Assembly: GCA_945865485.1 (NCBI GenBank)
Contig: CAMBEC010000003.1
Span: forward strand, 62,001-126,000
Source: Rickettsia typhi
GTDB lineage: Bacteria; Pseudomonadota; Alphaproteobacteria; Rickettsiales; Rickettsiaceae
Direction of reading: 5' to 3'
DNA length: 64,000 nt
Below, in pieces: positions 30,600 through 39,827 of this stretch. A program made the position numbers and the translations under genes. Positions within the stretch are counted from its first letter, which is position 1; each line of letters begins with the position of its first letter. The notes beneath the pieces are model-generated. The model searched no databases, had not been told where the DNA came from, and saw nothing but the letters and a program-made list of their open reading frames with translations.

Positions 30600-31349
30600 T
30601 TAGTGATACAAACCAATAAAAAGTATAGTTATTATCCCAATTGGGTAATTTAACTTCTTCATTATGGCGCTAGGAAATAAACGCAAAAATATTATAATAG
30701 CAGTAAAAATTAATACGCCGTAATTTTGGCACCATAGGCTTGCTGGTAAAATTAAATGCACTATCACAGTAGCTGTACTGATCGCATTTTTGTCTCCAGA
30801 ATTCCTGATATCTACTAAGCTATTACGAATAATCCATAAGCTTATAATAGCAGCAAAAGATAAACTTGTTACCCACAGCAAAATTTCTTGATCTGTTAAG
30901 GTGCGGTAAATAATACCTAGAGCAATTATCCCTAAAGTAATGTTTATAGGAACGAAATTATGTTTTAAGTAAATAAAAATATTCAAAATAACCAGTGTAG
31001 CAAAGCAAAAATAAATAAAGAAATATTCTAAGTTTTGACCAAATAGGTAGTATAAAATTATTGCTATTAGCCCAATTAATATTTCAAGGGCTATATAAGA
31101 TTTTGTAATAGCAATATGACAGTAATTACATTTCCCAAAAGTGCTAAACCAACTTAAAATCGGTAAGTATTCATAGAAACGCAAAATGTGACCACAATTT
31201 GAGCAAAACGGAGGTTGGGTTAATTTTTTATCAAATCCTGAAATCATTATATTTCTTGGAAGACGATGAAATATAGTAGTGGTAAAATTACCTATTAATG
31301 TACCGAATAAAAAAGTAATTAAATAGCTAATAATCACGGTAAGAATCAT
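30600..31349 (-). CDS. Prepilin-peptidase-like (A24 family) membrane protein, divergent
   Basis: A 249-residue protein with about seven membrane helices. The N-terminal cytosolic domain keeps the four-Cys motif of PilD/GspO: C49, C52, C74, C77 in FCSNCGHILRFYEYLPILSWF and KCNYCHIA. PilD-type enzymes cleave and N-methylate prepilins with two aspartates. The GD motif survives (SGDKN, D186), but the IDLDxxLLPD region aligns as IYLKHNFVPIN, so the first catalytic Asp is replaced by Tyr127. It closes a minus-strand run with the PilO-like and PilM/N-like genes. Activity is therefore doubtful; the family call itself is fair. Confidence 0.7.
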   Translation of the reverse strand: MILTVIISYLITFLFGTLIGNFTTTIFHRLPRNIMISGFDKKLTQPPFCSNCGHILRFYEYLPILSWFSTFGKCNYCHIAITKSYIALEILIGLIAIILYYLFGQNLEYFFIYFCFATLVILNIFIYLKHNFVPINITLGIIALGIIYRTLTDQEILLWVTSLSFAAIISLWIIRNSLVDIRNSGDKNAISTATVIVHLILPASLWCQNYGVLIFTAIIIFLRLFPSAIMKKLNYPIGIITILFIGLYH

Positions 31350-31407
31350 ATTTTTATAAGGAAGAATTAAAAATTAAATATATTTTTGAATCAAAGAGTT
31401 AGTTTTA

Positions 31408-32430
31408 TTAAGCGCCTCTTCCGCGTTTGCTGGATTTAGATTTTTGTTTTAACATTCGCTCAGGAGTACTTAGATCAGGAGCCTCTGCAACTCCTATAGG
31501 CTTGATTTCTAATGTTTTAGCTAGTTCTTTAGCTTTTTCTTGTGATAACTCATTTTTGATGTTGGTGCTCTTTGAAAGATCTGGGTTATCAATTAAAATT
31601 TGTTTGCTTATTTCCTTAAGCTGATTAAGGTTTTTTGTTTCATTTACTATAGTTGGTACGCTTTGAGCAACTATATTACCAATCTTTTCACCTAATGCTG
31701 GTCCATATTTTATTGCATATAGTGTTGCCGGTAAAACAAGTGCGGGAAGGGCTAAACCTCCAACAACGATTCCAATTGAAGCCGCAACGATCACGCTTCC
31801 TGCCAAGGCAATTTTGGCAAAGGCTGATTTGAACCCTGTTACTTTTTGATTCAGAGCTTTTGATTGGACTAATATTGAATTTAGTTGAGCCCCTACAGAT
31901 TCAGAAATTTCTTGCTGTTGTTTTTTAGCTTTTATGGCAGAAAGTACTATAGAATGGAACAATTTAGGATCTGAGATAACAATAGTCATTAATTCTTTGC
32001 CGTCTTTACCGTTTAATAAATCTTTAAGGACTAGTCTAATAGCTTGTTGTTCTGCATGACTTAAATTACCAAAATGAGTAGAAATTACGGATTCAATAAC
32101 TGCATCTTGAGATTGTTCGGCGGATTTTGCATTATCTTCGTCATCTTGATTTTCCGGTGTAATAGCAATAGCAAATAGTGTCATTGCTGATGAAAAAGTT
32201 TCATTAAGTATAATTTTTTGATCTAAATGTTTCTTTAACCTGGAACCACATAAGTTTACATATTCCTCTAGTTGAGGGATTGATTTCAATCTGAGAGAAT
32301 AATCTATTGCCAAGAGGTTAGAAATAGCTCTCTTGAGTTGTTCTCCGAGGTTATTACTCAAATGCTTGTCAAAATGCAGGTTAAAAGGTTTTGGATCAAC
32401 ACCTGCTGGGAGTTTTATATCATTTTTCAT
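31408..32430 (-). CDS. Unknown protein with central hydrophobic hairpin, 340 residues
   Basis: I do not recognise this protein. It has a helical, charged N-terminal two-thirds, then a hydrophobic Gly/Ala-rich hairpin around residues 210-250 (IALAGSVIVAASIGIVVGG followed by LALPALVLPATLYAI), then a helical tail ending in a strongly basic KQKSKSSKRGRGA. No signal peptide is visible. ATG 32430 is preceded by GAGGG at a good distance; the TTG at 32436 is less likely. It lies between the PilO-like and peptidase-like genes and overlaps the PilO-like gene, so it may serve the same machinery or be an unrelated effector-like insertion. Confidence 0.6.
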   Translation of the reverse strand: MKNDIKLPAGVDPKPFNLHFDKHLSNNLGEQLKRAISNLLAIDYSLRLKSIPQLEEYVNLCGSRLKKHLDQKIILNETFSSAMTLFAIAITPENQDDEDNAKSAEQSQDAVIESVISTHFGNLSHAEQQAIRLVLKDLLNGKDGKELMTIVISDPKLFHSIVLSAIKAKKQQQEISESVGAQLNSILVQSKALNQKVTGFKSAFAKIALAGSVIVAASIGIVVGGLALPALVLPATLYAIKYGPALGEKIGNIVAQSVPTIVNETKNLNQLKEISKQILIDNPDLSKSTNIKNELSQEKAKELAKTLEIKPIGVAEAPDLSTPERMLKQKSKSSKRGRGA

Positions 32431-33052
32431 ACACAATATCCCTCAGAAGAATTTTTATTTTTACCTCTAATAATTCTGGTGCCTTAGTTGGTGTTAATTC
32501 GTTGATTATTTCTGGTGTTAAAGCATCTATTGACCGAAGATTACTGCTTAGCACCACAGAACCTTGTGGAATAATACTGCGTAAATCATGAGTAATATTT
32601 AGCAATTGATAAGGATCTAAAGTTTTAAAATGAATATCAGCCGTGTGGTAACTTATTTTTACATTCTCATTATTAGCAAAAGAAGTTTCTCCATCAAAGC
32701 CTTTGGAGATTTTAATACTTATAGGTTCAAACAGCCCGTATTTTGTAGAGAGAGATTCTACTGTATTGATAAATTCTGTTCGTCTTATACAATCAAGATC
32801 TTCAGTACTCGTAATTAGAGAGTTATAATCGTTGTTTATGGTAACAATTTTGTCTTCAAAATCCTTGATAGATTCTATTTGTAGCGCGGCTTCTCGGAGA
32901 AAAGAGTTGGCTTTTTGTTTTCGTTGAGATGATTTTTCTAAGTCATTGGTAAACACAGGTATTAATAGTGCAAGGCATATTATAAGCAGCAGATAAATAA
33001 TAATCTTGAAAAAAATAATATTTTTAAGATGAACTACCAGCTTATCTAGCAT
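32420..33052 (-). CDS. PilO-like bitopic membrane protein
   Basis: A 210-residue protein with a single N-terminal membrane helix (about residues 14-34) followed by a coiled-coil stretch and a periplasmic alpha/beta domain. This topology, together with its place just after the PilM/N-like gene, is that of PilO/GspM, inner-membrane alignment proteins of type IV pili and type II secretion. Sequence identity to PilO is too low to see by eye. ATG 33052 has GAGG just upstream, better than the TTG at 33067. It overlaps the previous gene by 11 bases and the next by 11. Confidence 0.55.
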   Translation of the reverse strand: MLDKLVVHLKNIIFFKIIIYLLLIICLALLIPVFTNDLEKSSQRKQKANSFLREAALQIESIKDFEDKIVTINNDYNSLITSTEDLDCIRRTEFINTVESLSTKYGLFEPISIKISKGFDGETSFANNENVKISYHTADIHFKTLDPYQLLNITHDLRSIIPQGSVVLSSNLRSIDALTPEIINELTPTKAPELLEVKIKILLRDIVYEK

Positions 33053-34598
33053 GTTTATCCTCGCCAACTTTTCCTTTAATTAAAAAATGAGCTGGTATAG
33101 TGACCCTCCTTGCAGCTTCTTTAATCTCATCAGAATTTTTAGTGAAAACAATGTAGAAGTTCTGAAAATTAGATTTTATATGATTATAATACCCATTAAT
33201 AACTTCTATTCCTTCTAATGTAGAGTCTATTGGTCCGTCGTAGTTAATATCGATAGATATTACCAAATCGCTTTGAGGAAAATTGACTAATAAGGGATTG
33301 ACCAATTTCCAAGATAGCTTATTAATCTTTAAATTCTTATGCTGAGTTAAAACAAGAATTTTATAGTGATCAAAAGGAGTATTGGGCTGCCTAGCAATTA
33401 TATTTTGTAAGTTATACATTTCAAGCAAATCTCCCACATTTGAGAGCTTTGGGTTTCTCTTCTTTACTTGTCTATACTCTTCAGCAAGCTTGTAGTATTG
33501 TTTATTAAGATCGTTTGCTTGGGATTGAACTGTAATAGCTTGATATTTAAAAAAGCATAGAGTTAAGATCATTACAGAAATAATAGCAATAACAGGTTTG
33601 AATATCACTCTGTTGAGTAAAGTAAGTTTTGTAATGCCTCGCAACGGTTTATTTGAAGCTAGATGGGTAGTACTATTATTGAACATTTCTATCAAAGCGG
33701 TGTCCTGAAATCTATCGTCTGAATTATGCGTCGTGAGTTCTAAATCATCCCCAGTTAAAGCTAATATATTGCAATTATCAAACTTAAGTTCAGATATCAT
33801 TTGCTTAAGCGTATTATCTACTAAAAATATGAGACATGGTTGTGTTTCAAGCGTTTTAATATATTGCTTATAAAATAATAGTTTATCAGAGATTACTTGT
33901 TCAATTGTTCCAATTAAATACATATCTGATTTTTCATAAGGAAATTCTACCGTTTTTTCACTCATGATGTTATTTTTATATTTTACAATAACCCTAATAT
34001 TGCTTGCCTCAGTGGTTATAGTAAAGATCTGCAGGCTATCTAAGTGCTCCGATTTGCCACTAGCTTTAAGTATGCGGTCAATTATCGTTCCTAATTCTAA
34101 AGATAAGAAATATATCCCACTATATTTAAAAGATTTTTTTATTGAATATTCTAGTATATCACTTAATGGAGGGGCGAAAGGAGTTGTGGCTATACAAGTA
34201 TTCCAAACTTCGCCATTTTGGTTATTAACGTCATAAACACTGTAAGCAACAATATCGTCTGGTTTATATTTTTCTGAAATAAACTTATCAACAGGGTTTA
34301 CTTTAATAAGGGTGCTCAAAATTGGTAGCATCTCATGATCAAGTTCACATTCTTTGTGGTCTAGCAGGAACATGATGTGATAGCCTTTATAAATCGATAA
34401 AAATTTCCTGTACCTTTGGTGATATTTTTCGGAGCCATATTTAACAAATATACTGTCTTGTACCTGATTTTTTTTCAGAGCAAAAAGCTTAATACCATTT
34501 TTCCCTAATAGAATAGTTATATTTTTCTTATGGAATAAATTATTTAGTAGATTGACTATAAACTCTAACTTAGAGCTATTTTTTATATTCGCACTCAT
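33042..34598 (-). CDS. PilM/PilN- or GspL-like protein
   Basis: A 518-residue protein with a large cytosolic N-terminal part (about 1-325), one membrane helix near residues 333-352 (VIFKPVIAIISVMILTLCFF), a coiled coil and a periplasmic ferredoxin-like region. That layout fits GspL or a PilM-PilN fusion, which tie the cytosolic ATPase to the periplasmic pilus scaffold. Actin-like ATPase motifs cannot be confirmed by eye. It heads the minus-strand group followed by PilO-like, unknown and peptidase-like genes. Its 5' side is a 306-base gap to alaS. The function is inferred from topology and order only. Confidence 0.52.
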   Translation of the reverse strand: MSANIKNSSKLEFIVNLLNNLFHKKNITILLGKNGIKLFALKKNQVQDSIFVKYGSEKYHQRYRKFLSIYKGYHIMFLLDHKECELDHEMLPILSTLIKVNPVDKFISEKYKPDDIVAYSVYDVNNQNGEVWNTCIATTPFAPPLSDILEYSIKKSFKYSGIYFLSLELGTIIDRILKASGKSEHLDSLQIFTITTEASNIRVIVKYKNNIMSEKTVEFPYEKSDMYLIGTIEQVISDKLLFYKQYIKTLETQPCLIFLVDNTLKQMISELKFDNCNILALTGDDLELTTHNSDDRFQDTALIEMFNNSTTHLASNKPLRGITKLTLLNRVIFKPVIAIISVMILTLCFFKYQAITVQSQANDLNKQYYKLAEEYRQVKKRNPKLSNVGDLLEMYNLQNIIARQPNTPFDHYKILVLTQHKNLKINKLSWKLVNPLLVNFPQSDLVISIDINYDGPIDSTLEGIEVINGYYNHIKSNFQNFYIVFTKNSDEIKEAARRVTIPAHFLIKGKVGEDKHAR

Positions 34599-34904
34599 AC
34601 GAGAAACCTAATTTTAGTAGTACCAAATAATTTATCAGAGGCATTAGTTAACTTATTTAATAAGACAAAGCCATTCTTATTTTTAAAACCTGTTAATCCA
34701 ATTTACGATAGAACTTAGTATCATTTATTGACAGTTTTGATTAAAAAGCTTTTCTGTATTACTTAATATTAGAGTAGGGAGTAATCAGATCAAGCTCAAT
34801 AGCAACAGAAAACAATAAAAGGCTTTTTAAATTAATATTGTAATTTAGCCATAAATTTATTAAGGTTATGGTCTATAAAATTCTTAAAAATTGTAATTAG
34901 TTCT
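34599..34904. other. Divergent intergenic region, pilus-like group / alaS
   Basis: These 306 very AT-rich bases separate the minus-strand pilus-like group from alaS and should hold both promoters. A perfect TTGACA occurs at 34728-34733 but without a good -10 at standard spacing. No ORF or RNA gene is apparent. Confidence 0.45.
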
Positions 34905-37556
34905 ATGCATAAAATTACTACGCAACAAATTAGAAGTACCTTTATCGATTTTTTTAAAGCTAATGGACACACTCATGTTCCTTCAAGCTCATTGGTTCCG
35001 CATAATGATCCAAGTTTAATGTTTGTTAATTCTGGGATGGTGCAATTTAAAGATGTATTTACCGGAATCGATAAGCGTAGCTACTCAAAGGCTACCTCTT
35101 CACAAAAATCTGTTCGTGCAGGTGGTAAACATAACGATCTAGATAATGTTGGGTACACAGCAAGGCACCATACGTTTTTTGAGATGTTAGGTAATTTTTC
35201 CTTCGGTGATTACTTCAAAGAGGAAGCAATTTTTTATGCATGGAATTTATTGACTAAAGAATATAAGCTACCGAAAGAAAAGTTGTATGTAACAGTTTAT
35301 CACAATGATGACGAAGCAGTATCTTACTGGAAAAAAATTGCTGGTATTGGCGATAATCGTATAATTCGCATTAATACAAACGATAATTTTTGGTCAATGG
35401 GTGATACTGGTCCGTGTGGACCATGCTCTGAAATTTTTTATGATCATGGAGAGTCTATTCCTGGAGGATTACCTGGAACCCCGGAGCAGGATGGAGATAG
35501 GTTCATCGAAATCTGGAATTTAGTTTTTATGCAATTCGAGCAAGTCGATAAAGATAATCGTATTTTGTTGCCGAATAAGTCAGTAGACACTGGTATGGGC
35601 TTAGAAAGGATCTCAGCTGTAATTCAGGGTGTACATGATAATTATGATACGGATATTTTTAAAGAAATAATTGGCCATACGGAATCTATTTTAAAAGTAG
35701 CTGCTAAGGGTGAGGCTTTGTTTTCATACAGAGTTATTGCTGATCATTTGCGTTCTAGTGCTTTCTTAATAGCTGATGGTGTAATGCCCTCAAACGAAGG
35801 TAGGGGTTACGTGCTAAGAAGGATAATGCGCAGAGCTATGAGACATGCACATCAGCTTGGAGCAAAAGAGCCGCTGATGTATAAACTACTGCCGAAATTG
35901 GTTGATTTGTTTGGTCATACATATTTGGAATTACCTAGAGCTGAAGATTTTATTTCAAGTATTTTAAAACAAGAGGAAGAAAGGTTCAAAACAACCCTTG
36001 ATCGCGGGTTAAAACTTCTTGAAGATGAAGCAAAGCTTATTGCTAAAGGCGGAGTGTTGTCTGGAGAGGTGGCTTTTAAACTATATGACACATATGGTTT
36101 TCCATTAGATTTGACAGAAGATATTCTGAAAAAACAAGGGGTTACGGTAGATAATAAAGATTTTGATAAGCAAATGAATTTGCAAAAGGAGAGAGCAAGA
36201 AAAGCTTGGGTAGGTTCTGGTGAGCTTAAGACTGATGCGATATGGTTTGATATATTATCGGAATTTGGTTCTACAGAGTTTCTTGGATATTCACTCGAAT
36301 CGGCTGAAGGTAAAGTTCTTTCTCTGGTACAAAATGGCAAAAAATTAGAACAAATTTCTAAGTCTGGTGAGAAGTTTACCTTAATAGCTAACCAGACACC
36401 ATTTTACGGTGAATCAGGTGGGCAGATGGGTGATATTGGTATAATAGAATCACCACATTGTAAAATACAAGTATTAAATACAATGAAATTTTTGGGTAAA
36501 GTTATAGGGCATGTTTGTCGTTTAGATGAAGGAATTGTTTCTATAAATGACGTAGTTAAAATGTCTATAGATCTTTCTTATAGAAAACATTTAAAAATGC
36601 ATCATACCGCTACTCATATTTTACATGCAGTACTACGAGATGTTCTTGGAAGGCATGTAACTCAGAAAGGCTCTTTAGTTGCTGAGGATAAGCTTAGGTT
36701 TGACATTAGTCATCCCAAAGCGTTGACAAATGCTGAGATCAAATTAGTAGAAGAAAAAGTAAATCAAATTATTTCTGATAACTCTAAAGTTGTTACGAAG
36801 CTGATGTCTACTGATCAGGCTATGGAGGCAGGAGCTATGGCATTATTTGGAGAAAAATATGATGCTGAAGTAAGGGTAGTTTCCCTTGGTGCTTTTGAAG
36901 ATAACACCAATCCTTACTCTTTTGAATTATGTGGTGGTACACATGTTAAAAGAGCAGGAGATATTGGTGCATTTAAGATTCTCAGTGAAAGTGCTATTGC
37001 AGCTGGTATCAGAAGAATAGAGGCGGTATGTGGTAAGTTTGCTTTTAAAGAGATTGCAGCCAATGAAGAGCTACTTAATGAACTTATTGATATTCTTAAA
37101 AGTAACAAATCAGAATTATTACAAAAAGCTGATAGTTTGCTAGTGTCGAAAAAGGATCTCGAGAAACAGGTTGAAAAAATACAGATAAGTAGTTTGATGT
37201 TGTCAGATGATGATATTAATAAAACATCTGCATCTATAGACGAAGGGCGTTTACTTTACAAAATCATTCCAGAAAATATTGACGCTAAAATTACTCGTAT
37301 AGCAGCTGAAAATCTATCTAAAAAATATAATGATTTAGTGGTTGTATTTGTAAGTAAAACCGCTGAAAAGCTATCAATTGTTATTGCAGTTTCAAAAGAA
37401 ATATCACAAAGATATAATGCTAACGAGATTTCAAAACATTTATCGAGTTTTATAGGTGGAAGTGGTGGAGGGCAAGCTGGTCTTGCTCAGGTTGGTGGAA
37501 GTAACCTTACTAAGTTGCAAGGACTCGACCATGAACTTATCAAAATATTGAGTTAA
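34905..37556 (+). CDS. alaS: Alanyl-tRNA synthetase
   Basis: An 883-residue class II synthetase. The catalytic domain begins with the typical TTQQIRSTFIDFFKANGHTHVPSSSLVP, has GDTGPCGPCSEIFYDHG and RRIMRRAMRHAHQLG; the editing domain has HHTATHILHAVLR (zinc HxxxH) and CGGTHVKRAGDIG (CxxxH). The C-Ala domain ends with the Gly-rich GGSGGGQAGLAQVGG. Full length. A 23-base gap with AGGGGAAAGG separates it from the next gene. Confidence 0.97.
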   Translation: MHKITTQQIRSTFIDFFKANGHTHVPSSSLVPHNDPSLMFVNSGMVQFKDVFTGIDKRSYSKATSSQKSVRAGGKHNDLDNVGYTARHHTFFEMLGNFSFGDYFKEEAIFYAWNLLTKEYKLPKEKLYVTVYHNDDEAVSYWKKIAGIGDNRIIRINTNDNFWSMGDTGPCGPCSEIFYDHGESIPGGLPGTPEQDGDRFIEIWNLVFMQFEQVDKDNRILLPNKSVDTGMGLERISAVIQGVHDNYDTDIFKEIIGHTESILKVAAKGEALFSYRVIADHLRSSAFLIADGVMPSNEGRGYVLRRIMRRAMRHAHQLGAKEPLMYKLLPKLVDLFGHTYLELPRAEDFISSILKQEEERFKTTLDRGLKLLEDEAKLIAKGGVLSGEVAFKLYDTYGFPLDLTEDILKKQGVTVDNKDFDKQMNLQKERARKAWVGSGELKTDAIWFDILSEFGSTEFLGYSLESAEGKVLSLVQNGKKLEQISKSGEKFTLIANQTPFYGESGGQMGDIGIIESPHCKIQVLNTMKFLGKVIGHVCRLDEGIVSINDVVKMSIDLSYRKHLKMHHTATHILHAVLRDVLGRHVTQKGSLVAEDKLRFDISHPKALTNAEIKLVEEKVNQIISDNSKVVTKLMSTDQAMEAGAMALFGEKYDAEVRVVSLGAFEDNTNPYSFELCGGTHVKRAGDIGAFKILSESAIAAGIRRIEAVCGKFAFKEIAANEELLNELIDILKSNKSELLQKADSLLVSKKDLEKQVEKIQISSLMLSDDDINKTSASIDEGRLLYKIIPENIDAKITRIAAENLSKKYNDLVVVFVSKTAEKLSIVIAVSKEISQRYNANEISKHLSSFIGGSGGGQAGLAQVGGSNLTKLQGLDHELIKILS

Positions 37557-37579
37557 TAAAACAATAGGGGAAAGGTTGT

Positions 37580-38776
37580 ATGAGAAAGTATATTATTCTG
37601 TTTTTAGCGTTAGTATTAAATTCGAGTTTGTCTTTTGCAGATAAGGATCTAAGAAATAAAGTTAGCCAAGCTAGTAAAGACTATTTATCTTCACGGTTTA
37701 TGAATGGCACCTATATGTTTTGTGACGATGATGGTGTTATAGAACAAGGAGCCAAAGGTTTACACTCTTTTGAAACAAAAAGAGAACTAATCTCAGAACA
37801 AGCGATGCCTATTGCTTCTACAACAAAAACAATGACAGCTGCTGCTATTTTAAAGCTGCGTGATCGAGGGTTATTGGACGTCAATGACAAAGTGGCCAAA
37901 TTTTTAACTAAGGAAAGTAATATATGGACGGATGGCGTTGTGCCTGCATGGGCTAATAAAATAACTATTCATAATTTGCTTACTCATAGAAGTGGCTTAA
38001 CCGAATATTTTATGGGCACCAAGCTAGATATCACCAAACCACACTCAGAAATTAATAAAGATATTGTCAATTTTGCTGCTGGTAAGGAGCTAACATTTGA
38101 GCCAGGAATTAAGCATAATTACTGTAATACTAATTATGTGCTTTTGGGACTAATCATTGAAACACTATCTGGTAAGAATCTTGCTGATTTTTATGCCGAA
38201 GAATTTTTTAAACCCCTTGGAATGAATGACACAAGATTGATTAACCTTGCAGAGGCCGTTAAACACCAAGTGGAACCTGGTTCTACAAATTATCCTATTC
38301 GCTATTTTGTAACGCCAACTGGTAACTCTGAGCCTCAGTTTAATGTAGCTAAGTCAGAATTCATTATGGTTCCCTATGCTGATGGTGGTGTAGCTTCGAC
38401 TGCCAAAGATCTCATTACGTGGAATAAAGCTCTGCATTCTGGTCAAATAATTTCAGATAGTTCTTATAAACTGATGATAACAAGACATTATCAACTTCCT
38501 GAAGATCTTAGTGATGGTATAAAAAAATATACTGGCTATGGTCTATTTATATCTGAATTAGAAGGTGGAGACGTAGTATACCATCATGCTGGCAAAGCTT
38601 TAGCTATAAGATGTGAGTCAGGTTATATACCATCTAAGAATTTATATTTTGCCGTTCTTAGTAACGTAATGAATTATGTTCCTAAGGAAATGCAGGATAA
38701 GATAGATATGGAGAAAGTGGAAAATCAACTCGATATTGCTTATTTCACAAAGCATATTTTTGATTCAATTAGGTAG
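37580..38776 (+). CDS. Exported serine beta-lactamase/D-Ala-D-Ala carboxypeptidase family protein
   Basis: A 398-residue protein with a clear signal peptide (cleavage near SSLSFA, residue 20). The penicillin-binding fold motifs are STTK (in MPIASTTKTMTAAAI, nucleophile Ser and Lys), YCN (in KHNYCNTNYVLLG) and HHAG (the KTG/HxG position). Such class C-like enzymes are D-alanyl-D-alanine carboxypeptidases, esterases or beta-lactamases; which one cannot be told. A good Shine-Dalgarno (GGGGAAAGG) precedes the ATG. It is probably periplasmic, and the tsaD start lies just after its stop. Confidence 0.83.
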   Translation: MRKYIILFLALVLNSSLSFADKDLRNKVSQASKDYLSSRFMNGTYMFCDDDGVIEQGAKGLHSFETKRELISEQAMPIASTTKTMTAAAILKLRDRGLLDVNDKVAKFLTKESNIWTDGVVPAWANKITIHNLLTHRSGLTEYFMGTKLDITKPHSEINKDIVNFAAGKELTFEPGIKHNYCNTNYVLLGLIIETLSGKNLADFYAEEFFKPLGMNDTRLINLAEAVKHQVEPGSTNYPIRYFVTPTGNSEPQFNVAKSEFIMVPYADGGVASTAKDLITWNKALHSGQIISDSSYKLMITRHYQLPEDLSDGIKKYTGYGLFISELEGGDVVYHHAGKALAIRCESGYIPSKNLYFAVLSNVMNYVPKEMQDKIDMEKVENQLDIAYFTKHIFDSIR

Positions 38777-38780
38777 TTTT

Positions 38781-39806
38781 TTGTCCATTAAAGTCCTCGG
38801 GTTAGAATCTAGTTGCGATGATACAGCTGCGGCAATAGTCTCTTCTGGTCCTAATATTCTTGCAAATATTGTTATTTCGCAAACCGAAGAGCACGTAGCT
38901 TTCAAAGGAATTGTGCCAGAAATTGCAGCTAGATCTCATCTTTATAATATCAAATCAGCTATCGATAAATGTTTGTTTGAAGCATCAATAACGCTGCAGG
39001 AAATTGATGCTATTGCAGCAACTTCTGGACCTGGGTTAATTGGTGGTGTGATTGTTGGGTCGATGTACGGTAAGGCTCTTGCTAGCGCTTTGGATAAGCC
39101 ATTTATTGCAATTAATCATCTTGAAGGGCACGCTCTTACAGCAAGACTTACTGACAATGTTGAGTTTCCTTACCTACTTTTGCTTGTGAGCGGGGGGCAT
39201 TGTCAATTTGTTGCAGTACATGCATTAGGTAAATACACAATTTTAGGCCAAACTTTGGACGATGCAGTTGGTGAGGCGTTTGATAAGGTCGCAAAGATGA
39301 TGAATCTAGGGTTTCCTGGAGGTCCTATTATTGAAAAAATAGCTACTAATGGTGATCCAAAGAGATTTAACTTTCCCCGCCCTTTGTATAATCAAAAAAA
39401 TTCTGATATGTCTTTTTCTGGACTCAAGACGGCAGTTAGGCTTAAACTTCAAGAAATTCCTGTGCTATCAAATCATGATATGAGTGACGTTGCAGCAAGT
39501 TTCCAACAAGCTGTTTGCGATGTCTTAGTACAAAAAACAAAATTTGCCATAGATCAATACGAGAAGATGTGCCAAGGAAAGAGATTGGTTGTTTCTGGTG
39601 GAGCTGCTGCAAACAGCCAAATCAGAAGCGACCTAAGCGTTCTATCAGAAAGATTAGGGTATAATTTTGTTGCACCACCGATAAAATTATGTACCGATAA
39701 CGCTGCTATGATTGCTTTTGCTGGACTTGAGAGGTTAAAAGTTGGTATAATGAACGGTATGGATTTCAAGCCAAGAGCTCGTTGGAGTTTGGAAGAATTG
39801 CTATAG
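38781..39806 (+). CDS. tsaD: tRNA N6-adenosine threonylcarbamoyltransferase TsaD
   Basis: A 341-residue ASKHA-fold protein that transfers threonylcarbamoyl to A37 of ANN-reading tRNAs, with TsaB and TsaE. The N-terminus KVLGLESSCDDTAAAIV and the metal-binding INHLEGH motif (HxxxH) are diagnostic, as are LLVSGGH and SGGAAANSQIR. A TTG at 38736 extends the frame into the previous gene, but TTG 38781 gives the normal MSIKVLGLESSC start, with AGG upstream, and I choose it. Confidence 0.94.
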   Translation: MSIKVLGLESSCDDTAAAIVSSGPNILANIVISQTEEHVAFKGIVPEIAARSHLYNIKSAIDKCLFEASITLQEIDAIAATSGPGLIGGVIVGSMYGKALASALDKPFIAINHLEGHALTARLTDNVEFPYLLLLVSGGHCQFVAVHALGKYTILGQTLDDAVGEAFDKVAKMMNLGFPGGPIIEKIATNGDPKRFNFPRPLYNQKNSDMSFSGLKTAVRLKLQEIPVLSNHDMSDVAASFQQAVCDVLVQKTKFAIDQYEKMCQGKRLVVSGGAAANSQIRSDLSVLSERLGYNFVAPPIKLCTDNAAMIAFAGLERLKVGIMNGMDFKPRARWSLEELL

Positions 39807-39827
39807 TTATAAAAAAATATAGTGTTT

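Noticed and set aside
34728..34760. Promoter for alaS at TTGACA 34728
   Set aside because: No acceptable -10 box lies 16-18 bases downstream.
38736..38780. N-terminal extension of tsaD
   Set aside because: It overlaps the preceding gene by 41 bases and lacks family similarity; TsaD normally begins at the KVLGLESSC segment.
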